From: a virus
Virus record (IMG/VR): IMGVR_UViG_3300017971_000811
Coordinates: 1 to 21,955 of that record
Strand: one strand, 5' to 3'
DNA: 21,955 bases
Part shown: piece by piece, positions 10,744 through 19,290 of the stretch
How positions within the stretch are numbered: the stretch's first letter is position 1
Layout of the letters: every line of letters begins with the position of its first letter
Translations under genes and position numbers: made by a program
The notes under the pieces: generated by a model
Database searches by the model: none
What the model saw: only the letters and a program-made list of their open reading frames with translations
What the model was told of the DNA's origin: nothing

Positions 10744-12640
10744 AAATTTACAATATTTTGTGGACAGCCGGAATGTCGCTGAATTACTTGATTCCGATAT
10801 CTTGCAACGTATCGGAGAAAAAGTCTACGAAGAGTATGAAATAGACGAGGATAGCCGGACAGAATGGCTCGAAAAGAACGAAAAAGCCATGAAACTTGCT
10901 ACTCAAGCGGTTGAAGCGAAAAATGAGCCGTTTGAGGGCGCTGCAAATATAAAATTTCCTACTCTAAGCATGGCTGCTGTGCAGTTCGCAGCCAGGGCCT
11001 ATGGTCAGATCATAAATGAGGGGAATATTGTCAAGACCAAAGTAATAGGGAGTGATCCTCAAGGCTTTAAAGCCAGTCGTGGACAACGAATATCCACTCA
11101 TATGAATTACCAGTTGTCAGAAGAACTGCTCGAATGGGAAGATGAAACCGATTCTTTATTGGTGGCTCTGCCAATCGAAGGTTGTGAATTCAAAAAAACG
11201 TATTTTAATAGCGCGTTAAAAAGACCTGTCTCTGAATGGATACGCCCTGAAAACCTCGTAGTTCATTACAAGGCCAAATCACTTGAGCTTGCCCCAAGAT
11301 ATACTCACATCATAAATCTCTACCCTAACGATATCATAACAAGAATCAGGTCCGGTATGTTTTTGGATCTTGAGGAAATCCAGCGACCGGCCAACGTGGA
11401 CCCGGGGGATGATTACGACACCAGAGACGATGATTCCCCCCATAAATTTCTTGAGCAATACAGGTTTTGGGATCTTGATAACGACGGATACAAGGAACCC
11501 TATATTGTCACCATCCACAAGGATTCTAAAAAGGTCGTCAGGATAGTTGCCCGGTACGATATCGAACAGATTAAAACAAACAATAAAAATCAGATCGTTC
11601 ATGTCGAACCGATTCATTATATAACCAAGTATCTTTTCATGCCCTCCCCGGATGGGGGCTTCTACGGTTTGGGTTTCGGGTCTCTGCTGTCACCTATCAA
11701 TGTCAGCATTAACATGACCTTGAATCAAATCCATGACGCCGGGACGTTAGCCAATACGCAAGGCGGTTTTATAGGGAAAAGCACGTCGTTTCAACAAAAC
11801 CGTAGTGGCGGGGACGTGCGATTCAAAATGGGCGAGTTTAAACAGATAAATTATTCCGGCGACGACATCAAAAAAGCGATTATGCCCCTACCATTCAAGC
11901 CGCCGGACATGATATTGTTTCAAGTTTTGGGACTACTTATCAATGCCGGTGAAAAACTAGGGAATGTAGTAGACCCGCTTGTTGGAGAATCCCCAGGAGC
12001 TAATGTCCCCGCAACCACTACGCTTGCTCTCATAGAACAGGGATTGAAAGTATTTGGTTCAGTATCAAAGCGCATATATCGCTCATTAAAGTCGGAACTC
12101 AAAAAGTTGTATCGCCTAAACAGCATGTTTTTGGATGATCAACACTACTTTACCGTTTTGGATGACCAAAAAGCAGTTGCGAGGGGGGACTATAAAGCAA
12201 ATGATTGTGACGTAGTGCCTGTAGCCGACCCTGCACAGGTATCAAATACGCAAAAATTATTGACGGCGCAAGCATTATTCGGGTTAATGGGTATGGGATT
12301 GAACGATGATGAGATAAAACGTCGTTACCTTGAGGCTTTGAACGTGCCGGACATTGAAAAATTGTTCCCAGAAGAAGGCACAAAACCACCTATCGACCCA
12401 AAAACAATGATGGAACTACAAAAACTGGAATTGGAACGTGATAAATTCGAGCTTGAATTATTCAAAGCGCAATTCGACATTTTAAAAATTCAAGCAGACG
12501 CTATCAAGTCTATCGCCCAAGCGGAAGCCGCAGAAATAGGACCCCAGGTGGAACAATACAAAGCGCAACTCAGTTTAATTATGGAAGGCATGAAAACGAG
12601 AGCGCAGGAGAAACAGCGTGGAACAACTTCAAAAACATGA
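10730..12640 (+). CDS. Portal protein
   Basis: About 636 residues. It starts at GTG 10730 (or TTG 10727), overlapping the terL end. Features typical of P22-like portals are: an N-terminal helix-rich region with FEGAANIKFPTLS, a clip/stem region with the acidic FWDLDNDGYKEPYIVTIHKD, the FYGLGFGSLLSPINVSINM segment with TLNQIHDAGTLANTQGG, and a long C-terminal coiled coil (LQKLELERDKFELELFKAQF onward). Twelve copies form the ring at the capsid vertex through which DNA enters. Order after terL is standard. No truncation is seen. Confidence 0.88.
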   Translation: MEYIENLQYFVDSRNVAELLDSDILQRIGEKVYEEYEIDEDSRTEWLEKNEKAMKLATQAVEAKNEPFEGAANIKFPTLSMAAVQFAARAYGQIINEGNIVKTKVIGSDPQGFKASRGQRISTHMNYQLSEELLEWEDETDSLLVALPIEGCEFKKTYFNSALKRPVSEWIRPENLVVHYKAKSLELAPRYTHIINLYPNDIITRIRSGMFLDLEEIQRPANVDPGDDYDTRDDDSPHKFLEQYRFWDLDNDGYKEPYIVTIHKDSKKVVRIVARYDIEQIKTNNKNQIVHVEPIHYITKYLFMPSPDGGFYGLGFGSLLSPINVSINMTLNQIHDAGTLANTQGGFIGKSTSFQQNRSGGDVRFKMGEFKQINYSGDDIKKAIMPLPFKPPDMILFQVLGLLINAGEKLGNVVDPLVGESPGANVPATTTLALIEQGLKVFGSVSKRIYRSLKSELKKLYRLNSMFLDDQHYFTVLDDQKAVARGDYKANDCDVVPVADPAQVSNTQKLLTAQALFGLMGMGLNDDEIKRRYLEALNVPDIEKLFPEEGTKPPIDPKTMMELQKLELERDKFELELFKAQFDILKIQADAIKSIAQAEAAEIGPQVEQYKAQLSLIMEGMKTRAQEKQRGTTSKT

Positions 12641-12818
12641 GTTTAATAACTGGCTGAAAGAACCTGTTACCAAAAAAGTGAGAGAAGCTGTTTTAATGGA
12701 ATGCAACTTTATTCGAGAAGAATGGGCACAAGGACGGTTTAAAGACGATCAGATCGAGAATGCCTATCAGAGAGGCCGTATAAATGGCATGATGGAAGTT
12801 TTTCAGTTAGAAATATAA
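12618..12818 (+). CDS. Small helical phage protein after the portal
   Basis: 66 residues from GTG 12618, with CAGGAG upstream; it overlaps the portal end by 23 bases. The chain is helical with alternating charges (VREAVLMECNFIREEWAQGR, ENAYQRGRINGMMEVFQLE). Small proteins of this type commonly follow portal genes in podovirus-like head clusters, function unknown to me. A hairpin and a terminator follow within 30 bases. Confidence 0.7.
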   Translation: MEQLQKHEFNNWLKEPVTKKVREAVLMECNFIREEWAQGRFKDDQIENAYQRGRINGMMEVFQLEI

Positions 12819-12827
12819 TAGATATCG

Positions 12828-12843
12828 TGTAGGGAAACCTACA
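12828..12843 (+). repeat. GNRA-type hairpin after the portal operon
   Basis: TGTAGG (12828-12833) and CCTACA (12838-12843) close a GAAA loop: a 6-bp stem with a stable GNRA tetraloop in the rightward RNA, just ahead of the terminator. Confidence 0.55.
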
Positions 12844-12857
12844 TAGGCAATAATTAA

Positions 12858-12895
12858 AGGCCATGCGGGGCCGCATACTCGTATGGTCTTTTTTT
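12858..12895 (+). terminator. Intrinsic terminator between portal and GroES genes
   Basis: AGGCCATGCG (12858-12867) pairs with CGTATGGTCT (12880-12889), allowing two G-U pairs, and is followed by a run of seven Ts (12889-12895). It likely reduces or ends the terminase-portal transcript before the co-chaperonin/scaffold/capsid set. No clear new promoter is visible right after it, so read-through must feed the head genes unless one is hidden. Confidence 0.75.
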
Positions 12896-12916
12896 ATTGC
12901 AAGGAGGCAGAAAAAC

Positions 12917-13291
12917 ATGGACAACAAATCAGGATTAAGACCGGTGGAAGATAAGGTGCTTTTAAAACCGGATAAGGTTAGTGACATGGCTGGAACGTAT
13001 CTCGTAAAACCTGAAATTGTCAGAGCCCAGGAACAAATGGCACAAGTGAGGGCTTATTTGATTGAGCATGGTCCAAATGCTTTTGAGGATTGGAGCGAAC
13101 CAAAACCGAAAGCGGGTGATAGGGTTTATGTTTGCAAGTATGCTGGCATTGACGGGATCCGGGGAGCAGATGGAGATACTTATAAGATATGCTCGGACAA
13201 GGATATTACGGCCATTATAGAAAGTGACCCCGAAGTTGATGAATTTTTGGGTACTAGAAAACCTTTAGGCAGGAGTTTAGCTGATGAGTGA
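12917..13291 (+). CDS. GroES-like co-chaperonin
   Basis: 124 residues from ATG 12917 (AAGGAGG nine bases upstream; the in-frame start at 12863 lies in the terminator). The start LRPVEDKVLLKPDKV and later AGDRVYVCKYAG and GDTYKICSDKDITAII fit the Cpn10 fold opening (LRPLxDRVLVK) and closing (xYxIxxExDILAII) strands. The middle has an insert (VKPEIVRAQEQMAQ) where the GroEL-binding mobile loop and roof would be. It probably caps host GroEL to fold the capsid protein, as T4 gp31 and similar proteins do. Its place directly before scaffold and capsid supports this. The stop overlaps the scaffold start. Confidence 0.85.
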   Translation: MDNKSGLRPVEDKVLLKPDKVSDMAGTYLVKPEIVRAQEQMAQVRAYLIEHGPNAFEDWSEPKPKAGDRVYVCKYAGIDGIRGADGDTYKICSDKDITAIIESDPEVDEFLGTRKPLGRSLADE

Positions 13292-14066
13292 AAATGAGGA
13301 AAGAGCAAGACGTATGGGATGGGTTCCCCAGGAAGAATTCAAAGGTGATCCCGAAAAATGGGTAGATGCCGACAAGTTTGTCGAACGCGGCGAAAACGTC
13401 ATGCCTGTTCTTAAAGAAAATCTATCCAGAATGGAATCTAAGTTTGAAGATTATCAAAAAAATTCCGAGCAAAAGATAGAGAAACTCAACAAAACCTTGG
13501 AACGGGTTGTGGCATTGTCAAAAACCGCTTCGGAAAGAGCTTATCAAAAAGCCCTGCGTGATCTGAAAAACCAGCAAAGAAAAGCCGCAGCCGATGGTGA
13601 TGTCCAAACTTATGATGCTATTGAAAAACAAATTATTGATCTTGGAGAAGACACTGAAGAACCTAAACCACCAGAAAACAAGGACCAAATAAACCCTGAC
13701 TTCGAGCCATGGCAAAAACAGAACTTTTGGTACGGAGCGGATAAAGAATTGACTGCGTTTGCGAATGGTTTGGCCCCTATTGTCGGACAAGAAATGCCCA
13801 ATGTTGACGGAAAAACCTTTTTTGATGAAATAACCAAAAGGGTAAAATCGGCGTTTCCACACAAATTCGAAAATCCGAATAGGGGGAAGGCCGATGCTGT
13901 AGAAGGTGAAAGTTTTGCGGCCAATGAAGGAAAGTCCGGCAGAAAAAAAACCTTTAATGATTTGCCCAATGACGCCAAAGAAGCCTGTAAGTCTTTTGTT
14001 TCACAAGGTCTTTTTAAAAACAACCAGGAATATGTTGATGAGTATTTTGCCGAGGAGGAAGTATAA
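13284..14066 (+). CDS. Scaffolding protein
   Basis: 260 residues, acidic and coiled-coil rich. The N-terminus RRMGWVPQEEFKGDPEKWVD, then AFVERGE-like DKFVERGENVMPVLKENLSR, is a pattern I know from podovirus scaffold proteins. Residues about 40-115 form a long helix (heptad-like K/E/L). The C-terminal part has basic KSGRKK and an acidic end YVDEYFAEEEV; scaffold C-termini often bind the coat protein. It would line the inside of the prohead and leave before packaging. It is placed just upstream of the capsid genes, as usual, with AGGAG eight bases before the ATG. Confidence 0.82.
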   Translation: MSENEERARRMGWVPQEEFKGDPEKWVDADKFVERGENVMPVLKENLSRMESKFEDYQKNSEQKIEKLNKTLERVVALSKTASERAYQKALRDLKNQQRKAAADGDVQTYDAIEKQIIDLGEDTEEPKPPENKDQINPDFEPWQKQNFWYGADKELTAFANGLAPIVGQEMPNVDGKTFFDEITKRVKSAFPHKFENPNRGKADAVEGESFAANEGKSGRKKTFNDLPNDAKEACKSFVSQGLFKNNQEYVDEYFAEEEV

Positions 14067-14666
14067 ATGGATAAACCTGTTGAGGAAATGACTAGAAAAG
14101 AATTATTGCAAGCCGCTAAAGATGATGCGGCTAAACAAGGTTTGGTTGCTCCATTTGGTGCTAAAAACAAAGAACTGCGCGCGATGCTAAAGGGTGAAAA
14201 GCCATATATTGAGTCAGCCGAAAGACGCAAACGAAAGGGCAGGGTACCGCTGGGAACCATGAGGTCCAAACTGGATGTCAGCGGTTACGATATTCCAAAA
14301 AACAAGGTTCCGAGATGGATAAATGATCATCCTGGCCGGTTGCTTGCAGCCCAGGAGGGTTCCTATCAATTTGTCGAAGATCCAAATGTCGTTGTGGGGG
14401 AAGAACCTTTGTCCGGCAGGGATAATCTCGAAACAAAAGTGTCAAGGGTAGTTGGGAAAAAAGAAGACGGCACACCACTCAAAGCCTACCTGATGGTTAT
14501 TGACAAAGACATTTACGACGAAGACCAGAGAGAAAAACAAAAAATTAACGACGAGATAATGAGCCAGATCGACAAAGGAAAATTTGCAAGTTCTGAGACA
14601 GGAGTTGATGTTCATCGAACTTATGTCCCGAAAGAGGGCATAACTATTGAATCTAAATTGGAATAG
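14067..14666 (+). CDS. Head-region protein, unknown function
   Basis: 199 residues. The N-terminal 40 residues resemble a SAP/HeH-like helical region (EEMTRKELLQAAKDDAAKQG followed by GAKNKELRAML), which in phages often binds nucleic acid; the rest is basic, with DIPKNKVPRWINDHPGRL and a charged C-terminus. The ATG directly follows the scaffold stop and GAGGAGG lies upstream. Position between scaffold and capsid suggests a virion component, not proven. Confidence 0.7.
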   Translation: MDKPVEEMTRKELLQAAKDDAAKQGLVAPFGAKNKELRAMLKGEKPYIESAERRKRKGRVPLGTMRSKLDVSGYDIPKNKVPRWINDHPGRLLAAQEGSYQFVEDPNVVVGEEPLSGRDNLETKVSRVVGKKEDGTPLKAYLMVIDKDIYDEDQREKQKINDEIMSQIDKGKFASSETGVDVHRTYVPKEGITIESKLE

Positions 14667-14681
14667 GAGGTCGTTAAGAAA

Positions 14682-15245
14682 ATGTCTTCATCGACTCAAG
14701 CCTTTGGGCTTCGTCCCATAAGGCATCGTAACGGTGCTCCGTATAATGGTGCTTTTAGTTGGTATTGTGTGCCTTCCACCGATTCCACCGCCCTATATAT
14801 TGGCGATGCAGTTGTGAGGGCCACATATAACGCTTACAGTCCGGACGGATATCCGTATGTTAAACAGCATACCGCCGCTGATACAACCACCGTTGGTGTG
14901 GTTGTCGGGTTCGCTGAGCCTGTGTTCAGTGATGAAGTCTATAGAGTGGCGAGTACGCAAAGAATGGTAATGGTAGCCGATGACCCGGATCTCATCTTTG
15001 AGATCCTGTCCAGTGCTTCCATGTCTGCGACTCAGACAGGGAATCATGGTGACATCGTTGTCGGTACGGCAAGCACCATCACGGGGCTTTCCGGCATGAC
15101 TTATAACGCTTCAGACGGTACAGGACGTGCCACGTTGAAATTTGAGAGGCTAAAACCCGCCCCTGATAATCAGTGGGGCAATAATGATGCGCACATGCTT
15201 CTCGAAGTTTCCATCGTTGAGCATCTCCAACGTACCGTAACATAA
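14682..15245 (+). CDS. Probable capsid decoration protein
   Basis: 187 residues. It opens with AFGLRPIRHRNGAPYNGAFS, a start common to phage structural proteins encoded directly upstream of capsid genes. The rest is beta-rich with many small and hydroxyl residues (GDIVVGTASTITGLSGMTYN). No signal peptide or membrane segment. AGGAGG lies about 12 bases upstream. I infer an outer-surface or head-stabilising role; this should be read as virion-structural by context. Confidence 0.7.
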   Translation: MSSSTQAFGLRPIRHRNGAPYNGAFSWYCVPSTDSTALYIGDAVVRATYNAYSPDGYPYVKQHTAADTTTVGVVVGFAEPVFSDEVYRVASTQRMVMVADDPDLIFEILSSASMSATQTGNHGDIVVGTASTITGLSGMTYNASDGTGRATLKFERLKPAPDNQWGNNDAHMLLEVSIVEHLQRTVT

Positions 15246-15259
15246 GGGGGTGAATAATT

Positions 15260-16165
15260 ATGGCTATAACAACAGGTAATCACCCCAAGGCACTTTGGCC
15301 CGGTGTAAAAGCATGGTGGGGTCGTGCATACGATGAACATGCTGTTGAGTACACCGATTTGTTTGATATGGACACATCCTCTCAAGCCTATGAAGAGGAT
15401 GTCGGCCTCACAGGTTTTGGTCTTGCCAGTGTTAAACCGCAAGGTATGTCCATCGAATACGACACTGAATCACAGGGTTATACTTCAAGGTATTATCATG
15501 TGACGTATGCCTTGGGTTATATCGTAACGATGGAAGAGCTCATGGATAACCTTTATGCTGTGGTTTCCAAAAGACGGGCAAGGGCGAACGCCTTTAGTAT
15601 GCGTCAGACCAAGGAAAATGTGGCCGCGAATATCATAAATCGTGCTTTCAATGCAAGTTATACGCACGGTGACGGCCAAGTTTTGATTTGTAGCACACAT
15701 CCTACCAAGTCGGGCAACCAGAGTAACTTACTCACTACGGCTGCTGATTTGAGTGAAGCGTCTATTGAAGACCTCATCATTCAAATGATGGGCGCGGTTA
15801 ATGAGAGGAACCTGAAAATCAACCTGATGCCTAAATCACTTCATGTCGCGCGTCAGGAATGGTTCGAAGCTAACCGTATCCTGAAAAGCACTCTTCAAGT
15901 ACACACCGGAGACAATACAGTTAATGTTTTGAAAATGACCAATGCCCTCCCAGGCGGCATCAAGGTGAATCATTATTTCACCGATTCAGATGCTTGGTTC
16001 ATCAAGAGTAATTGCCCTGATGGTCTCAAGGGCTATCAAAGAATGGCAATTCAGTTCGACCAAGACAATGATTTTGACACAAAAAATGCAAAGGCAGCCT
16101 CAATTGAAAGATATAAATTTGGAGTCACGGATTGGCGGTCTATCTGGGGAACCCCCGGAGCATAG
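15260..16165 (+). CDS. Major capsid protein
   Basis: 301 residues. It has features of the HK97-fold coat of the Mu gpT-like group: an N-terminal arm (GVKAWWGRAYDEHAVEYTDL), a long spine-helix region with TMEELMDNLYAVVSKRRARA, then VAANIINRAFNASYTHGDGQ, ICSTHPTKSGNQSNL and a C-terminal FGVTDWRSIWGTPGA. Size, position after scaffold and the GGGGGTGA SD (AAGGGGGTG) fit a highly made coat. The 3' end (A6 run at 16081-16086) overlaps a different-frame gene. Confidence 0.87.
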   Translation: MAITTGNHPKALWPGVKAWWGRAYDEHAVEYTDLFDMDTSSQAYEEDVGLTGFGLASVKPQGMSIEYDTESQGYTSRYYHVTYALGYIVTMEELMDNLYAVVSKRRARANAFSMRQTKENVAANIINRAFNASYTHGDGQVLICSTHPTKSGNQSNLLTTAADLSEASIEDLIIQMMGAVNERNLKINLMPKSLHVARQEWFEANRILKSTLQVHTGDNTVNVLKMTNALPGGIKVNHYFTDSDAWFIKSNCPDGLKGYQRMAIQFDQDNDFDTKNAKAASIERYKFGVTDWRSIWGTPGA

Positions 16166-16829
16166 ACCGGATCATTTCGGGCGAGATATCCCCGAATCTG
16201 TTGCAATAGTGGCGATGGGGATATCCCGATTTGATTACGTCACCATTGCCTGTAACAAGGGTAGTGGGGCTGGAATAGCCCAGGAGACATGGGCAATCAA
16301 TAAGATGGGCGGCATTATTTTCAATGATATTTGTTTTCGCATGGATGATTTGGTTGAAAACAGACAATATATGAAACAACCCATGGTAGATTGGTTGAAA
16401 GCCCATCCATTGATTGTGACGTCTACGGCATATCCTGACGAGTTTCCAGGGAGTGTGGAGTATCCGCTTGAGAAAGTGATAAATTGTATAGGCGTACCCT
16501 ATTTTAACACGACACCGGCTTATGCTCTGGCATATGCAATATATTTGGGGATTCCTCATATTCATATCTATGGGTGTGATTATACCTACCCGGATAGAGG
16601 ACCCGCAGAAGAAGGCCGAGGATGTTTTGAGTTTATGATGGGTATTGCCTTTGAGCGAAAACTTATGATCCATATATCCCAACACACGTCCTTGTTGGAC
16701 ACCTGTTTTCCACTTGAAAGCAGGCTTTACGGTTACAACTGTGAGTTTGACATGCAGGGCGTGAACGGGAAATGGAAAGTTAATCGTAGAGAAAAGAAAG
16801 AAAATGGCGAGAAAAAAACCACCGATTGA
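16119..16829 (+). CDS. Rossmann-like protein of MptE/DUF115 type, paralogue 1
   Basis: About 236 residues from TTG 16119; the N-terminus is uncertain, because no ATG/GTG with a good SD precedes the first strand, and the frame stays open back to 15990 inside the capsid gene. The motif set is SVAIVAMGIS (nucleotide-binding-type turn), ETWAINKMGGI, CFRMDDL, IVTSTAYPDEFPGSVEYPLE, TTPAYALAYAIYLGI and HIYGCDYTYPDRG. The last block resembles the GxD/Y motif of MptE-like and Maf-type (DUF115) domains, some of which are sugar transferases. This is a fold-level guess. It overlaps the cysteine-cluster gene by 26 bases and has a homologue at 19291. Confidence 0.75.
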   Translation: MESRIGGLSGEPPEHRPDHFGRDIPESVAIVAMGISRFDYVTIACNKGSGAGIAQETWAINKMGGIIFNDICFRMDDLVENRQYMKQPMVDWLKAHPLIVTSTAYPDEFPGSVEYPLEKVINCIGVPYFNTTPAYALAYAIYLGIPHIHIYGCDYTYPDRGPAEEGRGCFEFMMGIAFERKLMIHISQHTSLLDTCFPLESRLYGYNCEFDMQGVNGKWKVNRREKKENGEKKTTD

Positions 16830-17379
16830 CGAAAGATACATGGATCAGAGCTGGTTTATCGAAAGCCATACCATATGCAGTGAACTTCGTGAAGCCTATG
16901 CTGTCATAGACAATGACTACGCCAAAAAAAAGTTGCGTATCGCCGTCACGATGGCAAAGGCAATGGCTAATAAACTAAGTCGATTGAGAGAAGGAAAAGA
17001 CGTGACCTGGAAATGCGAGAAGTGCGGCAATTGTTGCAAGGGTTTTGCCCTTGATGTTAAACCGTATGCGTTTGTGCTGGAAGACATAACACTGATGGAA
17101 ATCCACGATGTCCCTATTAAAGAAGGGTTTTCTCTGTTTATTCCGCATAGATGCAAACACCTCACGAAAGATAACCTGTGCGATATCTGGGACAATCGCC
17201 CACAGGTTTGCAGGAATTACTTTTGTGAGGGTAAAAAAGACGGTCAACATCATACGATAAAAACCGCACTTAGCGACGATTATGAAAAACCTGATAATTA
17301 CAAAACATTGTCTTATGATGATTCCCATGCTCAAGGAGTGTCCTCCGATGAGGATGTGGGAAAGGAGATTGAAAAATGA
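16804..17379 (+). CDS. YkgJ-type cysteine-cluster protein, paralogue 1
   Basis: 191 residues. The metal-binding set of the CxxCxxCC family is C71, C74, C77, C78 (KCEKCGNCCKG), then C117 (HRCKHL), C126 (LCDIWDNRPQVC), C136 and C141. Family members are called zinc- or iron-chelating; the lysine methylase FliB of flagellin shares this cysteine pattern. A 70-residue helical N-terminal extension with YAKKKLRIAVTMAKAM and an acidic C-terminal tail are extra compared with the second copy at 18139. The gene overlaps its upstream and downstream neighbours (ATGA at 17376), so it belongs to the same transcript. Substrate unknown. Confidence 0.82.
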   Translation: MARKKPPIDERYMDQSWFIESHTICSELREAYAVIDNDYAKKKLRIAVTMAKAMANKLSRLREGKDVTWKCEKCGNCCKGFALDVKPYAFVLEDITLMEIHDVPIKEGFSLFIPHRCKHLTKDNLCDIWDNRPQVCRNYFCEGKKDGQHHTIKTALSDDYEKPDNYKTLSYDDSHAQGVSSDEDVGKEIEK

Positions 17380-18164
17380 CTACTCGACATACAATTTCTC
17401 ATGCAGATGAACTTTATGCAGGACAGGCTTACAATGATGGGGATTCCCCTGATGGTCGTAGAGGAATCAAAATGCCTCACATATACGTGAGGGAATACGG
17501 GGCTATTTTAGCGAAAGATCATGACGGTTTGTTCGCAAGCGTATTGGCAACCAAAACCGGAAACCTTGTACTGTTATGTACCGGCGCATGGGCTTCCATT
17601 GTTTCAGGTGCCTGCCCGACAGGTACTATTACAAACAGTGCATCTTCCGGCACTATTGTATTGGATACCCCCAGAAACATTTGCTGGAAGGATGACAAGG
17701 ATTCGTCCGGTTTAAAGCTGCTTGTCAAGGGCAAGGATGAATATGATAACGTGATGTGGGAAAAGATTTCAGGGCCAAGTAACACCACGGTTCATGGCGT
17801 GAAAGCATTCAAGAAAATCAATTCCATGACCATCACGGGCAATTCGGCGTCTCTTGTTTGTATCGGCTATTCAAACAGGATTGGCTTGCCGTACCACCTT
17901 TCAAGCAAAGGGCGTTTTCTTGGTCTTGTGATTGATGGCATAAATCTGTGTACGCAATCAGCGACACATGCTTATACATTGACTACTGGACTTGCCCTTG
18001 CTACAGATGCAACAAGCACGGTTCGGAATCCCGATGTTCGCGGGTTGATTCATTTGTCTCAGGCGAACCGTATACCGGACGGGTCAAAGACGTTTACGGC
18101 TATTATGCTGGTTGATCACAGCACAAGAGACAAGGCTTATGGAAACGTCCAGGCAACCGCCTAG
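17376..18164 (+). CDS. Probable virion structural protein
   Basis: 262 residues, beta-rich and glycine/serine/threonine-rich, with few charged clusters. Segments such as TGNLVLLCTGAWASIVSGAC and SMTITGNSASLVCIGYSNRIG suggest a capsid-surface or fibre-like protein with a repeated strand pattern. No enzyme motif. It lies between the two Rossmann/cysteine-cluster modules; it might be their substrate, since such modifying proteins are often encoded beside their target (inference). ATGA links it to the gene before. Confidence 0.6.
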   Translation: MTTRHTISHADELYAGQAYNDGDSPDGRRGIKMPHIYVREYGAILAKDHDGLFASVLATKTGNLVLLCTGAWASIVSGACPTGTITNSASSGTIVLDTPRNICWKDDKDSSGLKLLVKGKDEYDNVMWEKISGPSNTTVHGVKAFKKINSMTITGNSASLVCIGYSNRIGLPYHLSSKGRFLGLVIDGINLCTQSATHAYTLTTGLALATDATSTVRNPDVRGLIHLSQANRIPDGSKTFTAIMLVDHSTRDKAYGNVQATA

Positions 18165-18456
18165 TGATGACGGTTGGGAGTGTAAACGGTGCGGCAATTG
18201 CTGCCGCACCATCGTTCTTCCCGTAACGGCTGTTAAAGATAATATTATTAGCGGATTGTTTGAAGCACATGGGCTTCCGCTGAATCAGACATTTAAGATA
18301 ACCTTGTTTCATGAATGCCGACACCTTGTTACATATAAAGATGGGAAAACATACTGTGACATTTATGAAAACAGACCAAATATTTGTAGAACTTTTACCT
18401 GTAAAGGCAAAGGGTCTGATTATCATTTAGAAATAGAGAGAATGCAATATGCCTGA
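18139..18456 (+). CDS. YkgJ-type cysteine-cluster protein, paralogue 2
   Basis: 105 residues, start ATG 18139, overlapping the previous gene by 26 bases; a TTG at 18112 is less likely. It is the minimal form of the family: C15, C18, C21, C22 (ECKRCGNCCR), C60 (HECRHLV), C73, C83 (CDIYENRPNIC) and C88. All eight cysteines line up with those of the 16804 protein, and CGNCC plus NRPxxCR are the same. The N-terminal extension of the first copy is absent. It couples to the methyltransferase-like gene by an eight-base overlap. Confidence 0.82.
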   Translation: METSRQPPSDDGWECKRCGNCCRTIVLPVTAVKDNIISGLFEAHGLPLNQTFKITLFHECRHLVTYKDGKTYCDIYENRPNICRTFTCKGKGSDYHLEIERMQYA

Positions 18457-19279
18457 ATCATTGCCTCATGACGACCCGAAATTTATAGAGATAAAAGAGA
18501 ATTTTGCCCGGGTCGTTAAGATAATAAGACAGGAATTCAAACAGGCAGATGAATGGTTGAGAGAACATCGTCTTCACCGGGGACAGATGAATGCAGTCGG
18601 CAGTAACGAGTTAAAAAAAGCCGATGTATGGGATTTTATAACAAAAGTCGCCCATTATCATAAGTCAACCGGCTGTAATATCGGACTAATGTATGTTTTA
18701 TGGAATTACATCGAGAAAAATACGCCACAATATTTTATCGAGTGCGGCACAGGAGTATCGACTCATTTGATTGCGGAGGCCATGAACAGGTTTTGCTACA
18801 AAAAATATAATGGAGACATTAAACTTGTTTCCATGGAAGGCAGTCCGAAATGGTATCAGGAAGCCCTCAGGCATCCTATTGCATACGATTTCGTTGATAT
18901 CGTCTTATCCCCAATTCAAACAACGGAATACGGGATGTTCATATCCAGGGGCTATGAAAAAATACCGGAATACCCATATGACACCATGTTCGTTGATGGT
19001 CCATGCCAGGATACATACACAAATTTGGATGTGTTAAGAGTCGCGTCCAGGATTGATAACAATATTGTTGCCATAATAGATAGCAGAATTCAAACCATTC
19101 TTGCCCTTTTACTTTTATATGGACCTAGCTTTTTGTGCATGCTTGGTAAAACATTTTTGTTTGGCCCAATTAACAAAAACACCTTGAGTAAATATCATAA
19201 AGATTGTGATATCCATGAAGTTTTACAAGAAAGAATTGCGCAGTTAATATTGCCTCATATTTACAGTGGCATAGAGTGA
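18449..19279 (+). CDS. Class I SAM-dependent methyltransferase-like protein
   Basis: 276 residues. Motif I is FIECGTGVSTH (E98, G100, G102), a Rossmann SAM-binding loop. An acidic residue follows in LVSMEGSPKWY (E130), and a DTMFVDGPCQ segment (D178, D183) fits the post-I/motif II region of class I methyltransferases. The N-terminal 75 residues are helical and charged; the C-terminal part is hydrophobic (ILALLLLYGPSFLCML) and not typical of a core MTase. Substrate cannot be read from the sequence; neighbours suggest a sugar, lipid or protein of the virion or cell surface. An FkbM-like member is also possible. Confidence 0.7.
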   Translation: MPESLPHDDPKFIEIKENFARVVKIIRQEFKQADEWLREHRLHRGQMNAVGSNELKKADVWDFITKVAHYHKSTGCNIGLMYVLWNYIEKNTPQYFIECGTGVSTHLIAEAMNRFCYKKYNGDIKLVSMEGSPKWYQEALRHPIAYDFVDIVLSPIQTTEYGMFISRGYEKIPEYPYDTMFVDGPCQDTYTNLDVLRVASRIDNNIVAIIDSRIQTILALLLLYGPSFLCMLGKTFLFGPINKNTLSKYHKDCDIHEVLQERIAQLILPHIYSGIE

Positions 19280-19290
19280 GGAGAGTAAAT

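Noticed and set aside
13610-14269. Leftward frame of 219 codons under the scaffold gene
   Set aside because: Serine/leucine-rich shadow of the scaffold and 14067 genes, with no SD or motif.
16079-16087. A-rich slippery sequence in the capsid gene (A AAA AAT) as a programmed -1 frameshift into the next gene
   Set aside because: A -1 shift leads to a stop within seven codons and not into the Rossmann-like frame, which lies in +1. No support for a capsid fusion.
16140-16841. Long leftward frame (233 codons) antiparallel to paralogue 1
   Set aside because: It is a shadow of the rightward gene, which has a real paralogue and clear motifs; no SD on the leftward strand.
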